Below, piece by piece: positions 14,252 through 18,243 of a DNA stretch of 18,243 nucleotides (the first letter of the stretch is position 1; each line of letters opens with the position of its first letter). The DNA is taken from positions 1 to 18,243 of the forward strand of contig JAXDLT010000065.1 of the NCBI GenBank assembly GCA_034666465.1, written 5' to 3'. Source of the DNA: CF-96 sp028287605. GTDB lineage: Bacteria; Chloroflexota; Dormibacteria; Aeolococcales; Aeolococcaceae. Made by a program: the position numbers and the translations under genes. The notes beneath the pieces are model-generated. The model did not search any database, was not told the DNA's origin, and saw only the letters and a list, made by a program, of their open reading frames with translations.

Positions 14252-14466
14252 GCGGCTCGTTGTCGGTGCAGGGGGTGACAATGTCGACGGCGTATGACCT
14301 TCCCTCGCACGCCTGCGTCGCCGACCCCCCGGTGCTGCCACCCGACCTGCAGGCGCCCACCATTACGGACGCCAGCGGAGAGGACGGGTCGTCACTCGGC
14401 ACCGGCCGGTCGGTGCTCACCGTGACGTCGCCGCTCGCAGCCGGCGTCTACGACGTCATCCACAAC

Positions 14467-14490
14467 CCGCTGTGCAGCCCGCTGTGCAGC
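14467..14490 (+). repeat. 12-bp in-frame tandem repeat
   Basis: CCGCTGTGCAGC occurs twice in a row and encodes a repeated PLCS in the TadG-like region (NPLCSPLCSPPSC). It keeps the frame and adds one cysteine. Confidence 0.8.
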
Positions 14491-14955
14491 CCGCCGAGCT
14501 GCTACGACGTCACCATCGACGGACACTCGGCCCCGAGCAACTGCGTCTCCCCCTACACCTCCAGCTACATCACCTGCCTTCTGGGGGTGACCTTCTACCT
14601 GGAGGGCGGCGCCACCATCGGTGTCACCAACGGGGCCAGCGTTCTGCTCACGCCGTACCAGCCGCCGCCCGGGACCACCGACAACCCCAACGACGGCTAC
14701 TTCCCCGTGTACGCCCCCCCGAGCTCAGCGGCGGGCCTGTACGTTGAGAAGAACTCAACGCAACCGGTCATGACCGGGACGGTCTACATGCCGTCCGGGA
14801 TGTGCAGCGTGGGACAGAACGTGGTCTTCTCGACACAGGGACAGGTGATCGTCGACAGCTGGGAGGTGCAGAGCGGAAACCACGCCAATCCCGTGATCAC
14901 CTATGACACGACCCGGGTGGCGAGCGAGCGGGAGACCCGGCTCATTGTCGAATAG

Positions 14956-15719
14956 CAGCGTCTCGCCACGGGTGGGCTGCGAACACGTCCCCGGAAAAGC
15001 GGTCGCCACCCCACTTCCATTCTCGCCACGCACGAGGCCCTACTCGGACAACCGTGGGCTGCTGGACAGGATGGCGCGTCACCGGACGGACCATCACCGG
15101 GCGGACCAACCGCCCCACCTGCCGCGCAGGCGCCGGGTTCCGTGGCGCGCGCGTCTCGCTCTGACATGGAAGGGACTCCTGCTCATCGTAACCACGGCCA
15201 TCATCGGGGCCTGGCCGATCCGCCAACACCATGAATCTGCGCGGTGCGACGCAGCCGTCGACGGTCTCCGAGCAGAGACAAACTGTCTCCCCGCCCCGTC
15301 CCAGCTGCACGTCGGCCCCGACGGTCCACTCCCAGCTTCCGCTCTGCCACTACGTCCGTTGATGACTCCGCGGCGATGGCAGCGAGCAGCCTCTGGGGGG
15401 TGGCGCGAGCCAGTACAGTCACTCTCGAGACACCGCTTAAGCGCGTGCGAAGTCCATATGCGCTATTCGTACAGTACGGTCGCCGGGCGAACATCCAGCT
15501 TTCGGCCGCCGTCGAAGGCAGCGCGCACGGTCCCTTCGTCGCGAACGAGCGAAACCAGTGCGACCCTGCTGGCAAGCAGCGCGATTGAAATAACACCTGA
15601 CTGGCCAGAATCCCAGTGGTGCGCAGACAACGCTGCGTACGGGTGCCCATATCACAATGGAGGCGACCACGGCCCGAGTCACCCAGAGCGTCCCACCCAC
15701 CCAGGGCCGAAGTCCTTAC
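14956..15719. other. about 760 bases with no intact gene
   Basis: One plus-strand frame is open throughout but does not look like a single protein. From ATG 15071 it reads a basic stretch and one hydrophobic segment (LALTWKGLLLIVTTAIIGAW) that could be a signal or membrane anchor, possibly the start of the decayed surface protein whose tail lies at 15.7-16.0 kb. Codon choice is less GC-biased at third positions than in the flanking genes. No ribosome binding site supports a start. Confidence 0.35.
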
Positions 15720-15724
15720 GGTGT

Positions 15725-16004
15725 GGCTGGTGGGTTGTCGCCCCCAAGGCCGTCTCCGCGCTCGGTCTGCTGCCTGCTTTCTGGTGCTACGTCGGCAGCG
15801 TTGGGCGTGCCCTCCCTGCGCTCAGCGTCTTCGTCGTGGACGCCTCATTGTGGTGCGTGACACCCACGATATGTCGAGTGCCGCTCCTGCGCGGTGTCGG
15901 TGTACAATCAGGCCAGCGGAAAGCGCTGTTCGGACCACTTCCGGACCCATCTGCGAGGGGGGCTGATCGCCGACCCGCCGTCCAATCGGTGGTCGGAGCC
16001 TTAG
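15725..16004 (+). pseudogene. frameshifted remnant of a second Cys-rich WxL-interacting-like tail
   Basis: Three pieces in three frames match the end of the intact protein at 11220-12410, in the same order. The first is a hydrophobic stretch (VSALGLLPAFWCYVG), the second CPPCAQRLRRGRLIVV (15808 onward; the intact copy has CLHCRRSHRRGRLIAV), the third ECRSCAVSVYNQASGKRC (15876 onward; the intact copy has CCVSCAVAVHNVGAGLLC), then a stop at 16002-16004. The cysteine pairs and the RRGRLI and SCAV-V-N words are conserved. The remnant shows that the Cys-rich tail is a recurring module in this genome and not an accident of one gene. It overlaps the end of the convergent TetR gene by a few bases. 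Confidence 0.6.
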
Positions 16005-16600
16005 GAGCGTCCCCACGACCGGATCTCGGAAATCAGGGCATCGCAGAGACGCGCGGCGTCCGCGGGATCCTGTCGCGCGCAGATCCACACTCCGTAGGTG
16101 GCGACTCCCAGCATCCACGCTCTCCGCTGGATGACCACGGAGCCTCTGGAGCCGCGCCGCGCAGTGTCCGCCAGTGCATTGGCGAACGCCAGTCGAAGAC
16201 GATCCCGATACTCTGCGGCTCGGACGTCGACCGGCGCAGGACGGCCGGCGAACTCGGCGATCGAGTTCACCCACAGGCAGCCATGCCGGGCAGGCGACTC
16301 GCCGTCGCGGAAGAGCGCAGCGAGACGGCTGAAGAAGCCCTCGACATCCCGGATCCGCGCCCTGGGATCGTCCATGGGAGTGAGAAGGGGATCGATGAAG
16401 TCGCGGATGTACGAATCGAGGGAATCACGAAAGAGCCCCTCCTTGCTCCCAAACGCAGAGTACAGGCTGGACCGGTTGAGGTGGGTGCGTCGCTCGAGGT
16501 CCCTGATGCCGGTGCCCTGGTAGCCCTGCTCCCAGAAGGCGCTCTTGCTCTCCTCCACCGCCGAGGCGAGGGTGAAAGCCCGTGGTCGTGTCACCTGCAT
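16001..16600 (-). CDS. TetR/AcrR-family transcriptional regulator
   Basis: This 199-residue regulator has the TetR helix-turn-helix in the first ~60 residues (FWEQGYQGTGIRDLERRTHL, then NRSSLYSAFGSKEGLF) and a helical ligand-binding C-terminal domain with a TetR_C-like pattern (RHGCLWVNSIAEFAG...). TetR proteins are usually repressors released by a small ligand. The ATG at 16600 is preceded by AGGGGGA at close spacing. It is divergent from the Crp/Fnr-like gene. Two palindromes between them flank a shared -10 sequence, so it probably represses itself and perhaps the neighbour. The ligand is unknown. Confidence 0.93.
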   Translation of the reverse strand: MQVTRPRAFTLASAVEESKSAFWEQGYQGTGIRDLERRTHLNRSSLYSAFGSKEGLFRDSLDSYIRDFIDPLLTPMDDPRARIRDVEGFFSRLAALFRDGESPARHGCLWVNSIAEFAGRPAPVDVRAAEYRDRLRLAFANALADTARRGSRGSVVIQRRAWMLGVATYGVWICARQDPADAARLCDALISEIRSWGRS

Positions 16601-16617
16601 TTCCCCCTGGGTTCGTT

Positions 16618-16658
16618 CTGAATCGGCCGTTTCAGTATACTTTGAACCGACCGGTTCA
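16618..16658. promoter_or_regulatory. paired TetR-type operators around a bidirectional -10 region
   Basis: Palindrome 1 is CTGAATCGG/CCGTTTCAG (16618-16635, one mismatch in nine). Palindrome 2 is TGAACCG-AC-CGGTTCA (16643-16658, perfect arms). Their centres are 24 bases apart. Both fit TGAAnCGnnCGnTTCA. Between them AGTATACT (16634-16641) is itself palindromic and reads TATACT on both strands, so divergent promoters may share it. TTTTCT on the minus strand, about 17 bases off, could be a -35 for the TetR gene. Confidence 0.6.
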
Positions 16659-16674
16659 GAAAAGTGGGAGATCG

Positions 16675-17421
16675 ATGGAGCGAGATGCGATGGAGCGAGG
16701 GTCGAAAGAGAGGATGATGAGAGGGGAGTCGGGAGCTGGCCGTGAGACGGCGTGGGCCCCGCTGCCGGCGCTCGAGCCGTTGCGCACGAGGATCGGTGAC
16801 CACCTCTGGGAAGAGCTCTTGACGGGCGTCCCGGTGGTGCGTGCCATGGCCGGAACGGCGATCTTCAGCACGGGCAAGCCGCCGCGACTCGCCGCCGTCT
16901 GCGCCGGACTCGTCCGCGTGTTCACCTGGACCGGCGACGGGCGGCAGGTGCCCCTCCGATACGCACGGGCCGGAGATCTGATCGGCTTGGCAGGGCTGCT
17001 CACTGGTACGACGATGCTGAGTTCGGAGGTGGTCACCGAGACCACTCTCGCGTTGCTGTCGATGGACCGGCTTCGTGACCTGGCGAGCGCCCATCCCGAT
17101 CTCTCGTGGGCTCTGACGGAACAGGTCGCCGGCTGGGGCACGGAATCGGTGGCGGCAGTGCTGGGGGCGGGGTTCGAGAGCGTCAGGGTCCGCGTCGCGC
17201 GGCACCTGCTGGACCGCGCAACACAGACGCTGGAGGGGGAGGTGGCGGTCCAGGCCACCCACCGGGCTCTGGCAGACGCGGTCGGGACGGCGAGAGAGGT
17301 GATCACGCGTCTCCTCCGAGCTTTGCGGAAGGAGGGGATCATCGACAACCGTGGTGGGCTCGTCATCGTCGTGCGGCCCGAGGAGCTGGCGCGCATCGCT
17401 CGCGGCGCCACCCTCCGCTGA
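16675..17421 (+). CDS. Crp/Fnr-family transcriptional regulator
   Basis: This 248-residue protein has a cyclic-nucleotide-binding-type beta domain (~45-130, with RYARAGDLIGLAGLLTG in the position of the usual GE-x-x-GE loop), a dimerisation helix, and a Crp-type winged helix at ~190-235 (THRALADAVGTAREVITRLL, then GIIDNRGGLVIV). The nucleotide-phosphate arginine motif of true cAMP receptors is not evident, so the signal is unknown. The first ~25 residues are charged and carry a MERDAMERG-type repeat. The ATG at 16675 follows GGGAG at five bases. It is divergent from the TetR gene and lies directly after the palindrome pair, so control by TetR is likely. Confidence 0.9.
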   Translation: MERDAMERGSKERMMRGESGAGRETAWAPLPALEPLRTRIGDHLWEELLTGVPVVRAMAGTAIFSTGKPPRLAAVCAGLVRVFTWTGDGRQVPLRYARAGDLIGLAGLLTGTTMLSSEVVTETTLALLSMDRLRDLASAHPDLSWALTEQVAGWGTESVAAVLGAGFESVRVRVARHLLDRATQTLEGEVAVQATHRALADAVGTAREVITRLLRALRKEGIIDNRGGLVIVVRPEELARIARGATLR

Positions 17422-17423
17422 GA

Positions 17424-17583
17424 CTGGCTGGGATCCCGACACTCCTGCAGAAGCCCTTCAGGCACTACGGACCTTTGAGCGGCTCCGGGCGGCCAGGGCC
17501 GGGAAGTCGACCGGTCGGTGCGGCCCTGGAACAACGACCTCGTCAGCCAGCCCGCTCTGAAAGTCGGACGGCCGGCGCTCTGC
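17424..17583 (+). pseudogene. possible C-terminal remnant of a metallo-beta-lactamase-fold hydrolase
   Basis: After the Crp/Fnr stop the plus strand reads WDPDTPAEALQALRTFERL and, in another frame, PWNNDLVSQPAL. Together they resemble the end of short MBL-fold hydrolases (a DPD-x-A-x-A-L-x-x-L-x-x-L helix, then a PGHG-x-PW loop). No catalytic part is present, and the match is short. Confidence 0.25.
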
Positions 17584-18204
17584 CTACTTCCAGGCCCAGG
17601 TGCTGAGCACGGTGTCGAGCGCCGGTGCGTACGAGGGCGCGAGCGTCGGCTTCGTCCCCAGGGTGAGCACGTAGACCACCTGCGCGTGGCGGAAGACGGA
17701 GACCCGGGTGTAGCCGGGCGTCCCCTTGTAGACGTCCTGGAAGGCGAGCACCACCGCATCCTCCCCCGCCACCCTGACGTGGGTCTTGGGCTGCACCGCC
17801 TGGGGACTCGCCGAGCCGGTGGGCAGGGTGACCACCCGGGCGACGAAGTCGTCGAGGCTGTCCTGCAGGGTGGCGGCGGGGAAGATCGCGTTCGGGTACT
17901 CGAGGATGACGAGCGCGGCGTCTCGAGACGGCGAGTCGACCTCGGTCTGCCGCACCGTCGCCGACTGAGGGCCGCCCGAGCTGGGCGTCGTCGTCGGCTT
18001 GACCGACCAGCCCAGCGGGACCGCGGCCGTGAAGGTGTCCCCGTCGAGCCGCGAGCCCGGCTGCAGGGCGCCGGGCGCGACCGAGGGCGGCGGGGTGCCG
18101 GGCGCGGGGGTGCCGACCCCGGCCTGACCGCCGCAGGCGGAGAGCGCGGCTCCGGCGGCGAGCAGGACGAGGAGCGGGGCAGGTCGCCGGAGGGGATGGC
18201 TCAC
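17584..18204 (-). CDS. secreted lipoprotein of unknown function
   Basis: This 206-residue exported protein has a lipoprotein signal peptide (basic MSHPLRRPAP, hydrophobic core, lipobox LSAC with the lipid-modified Cys at ~24), a Pro/Gly/Ser-rich spacer to ~50, and one folded alpha/beta domain (~55-206, starting TFTAAVPLGWSVK and ending LDTVLSTWAWK). The pattern of an amphipathic start, GEDAVVLAFQDVYKGTPGYT and a final STW helix resembles PsbP/LpqN-like or DUF1795-type domains, but I do not assign a family. The start is GTG at 18204; no clear Shine-Dalgarno sequence is seen before it. The gene points towards, and ends 160 bases from, the Crp/Fnr gene. Confidence 0.8.
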   Translation of the reverse strand: MSHPLRRPAPLLVLLAAGAALSACGGQAGVGTPAPGTPPPSVAPGALQPGSRLDGDTFTAAVPLGWSVKPTTTPSSGGPQSATVRQTEVDSPSRDAALVILEYPNAIFPAATLQDSLDDFVARVVTLPTGSASPQAVQPKTHVRVAGEDAVVLAFQDVYKGTPGYTRVSVFRHAQVVYVLTLGTKPTLAPSYAPALDTVLSTWAWK

Positions 18205-18243
18205 GCCCGGGAAGTATGCCCCCGAAAAGTCGTCGGGGGGGGG

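Larger units (their letters stand above)
13886..14955 (+). pseudogene. TadE/TadG-like envelope protein, split by frameshifts
   Basis: ATG 13886 (MRAVIRRWPG) is followed one frame over by the prepilin-like stretch GQSLVEMALIAPFLIILLGG. That frame runs to 14297. The rest of the protein continues in another frame to the stop at 14953-14955 (GVTFYLEGGATIGVTNGASV, then TGTVYMPSGMCSVGQNVVF), a Ser/Gly-rich beta-type region like the C-terminal half of long TadG-like proteins. The second frame change coincides with a 10-bp tandem duplication (14225-14251); removing one unit joins the frames. The first change near 13910-13925 needs a one-base indel unless translation starts at GTG 13935, which would destroy the prepilin signal. 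Long TadG-like proteins usually sit in the membrane with a large outer domain. It is in the same direction as the riboswitch 2 unit. Confidence 0.55.

Noticed and set aside
14903..16621. 572-codon plus-strand frame
   Set aside because: It runs across the end of the TadG-like gene, the remnant region and the whole TetR gene in antisense. No consistent domain or start signal; only short parts are coding-like.
18233..18243. Run of G at the right edge
   Set aside because: It may be a real homopolymer or a contig-end artefact; nothing can be concluded from the last bases of the window.

Overview
The window is a high-GC bacterial chromosome segment with no intact transposon and no CRISPR array. 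ComEA/ComEC, a WxL/WxL-interacting surface pair, Tad-type prepilin-like sequences and near-leaderless starts all point to a high-GC Terrabacteria lineage, in the Dormibacterota/Chloroflexota or Actinomycetota range. That placement is inference from gene content only.

Layout. 1-3.9 kb, all on the minus strand: the 5' end of a RecQ helicase gene, overlapping comEA-comEC (DNA uptake), and a coiled-coil/winged-helix protein of unknown function. 4.1-6.2 kb: tRNA-Ala(GGC), followed at once by a tyrosine recombinase, an antitoxin-like gene, a frameshifted RelE/ParE-like toxin remnant and a broken HTH fragment. This looks like the decaying edge of a tRNA-associated integrated element. 6.3-7.4 kb: a PLP-dependent threonine/serine dehydratase-like enzyme. 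7.4-10.05 kb, minus strand: a PAS-PAS-GGDEF-EAL-GAF-like protein with intact cyclase and phosphodiesterase signature motifs.

The most interesting part is 10.3-16.0 kb. Two RNA elements that read as class I cyclic-di-GMP riboswitches (GEMM-I) lie about 2.7 kb apart. The first heads a two-gene unit: a secreted WxL-like surface protein and a membrane-anchored WxL-interacting-like protein (DUF916/DUF3324 type) with an unusual cysteine-rich cytoplasmic tail. The second heads a unit made of a tiny ATGA-coupled ORF, an OmpR-type response regulator lacking its middle, a TadE-like gene lacking its middle and frameshifted, and a second TadE/TadG-like gene split by a 10-bp tandem duplication. At 15.7-16.0 kb lies a frameshifted copy of the same cysteine-rich tail. 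The picture is a cyclic-di-GMP-controlled surface or adhesion locus beside its own putative cyclic-di-GMP enzyme, with one branch intact and one eroding.

16.0-18.2 kb: a TetR regulator and a Crp/Fnr-like regulator, divergent across paired palindromes that flank a shared -10 region; a possible metallo-beta-lactamase remnant; and a secreted lipoprotein. All assignments come from reading the sequence by eye. No database search or folding program was run.
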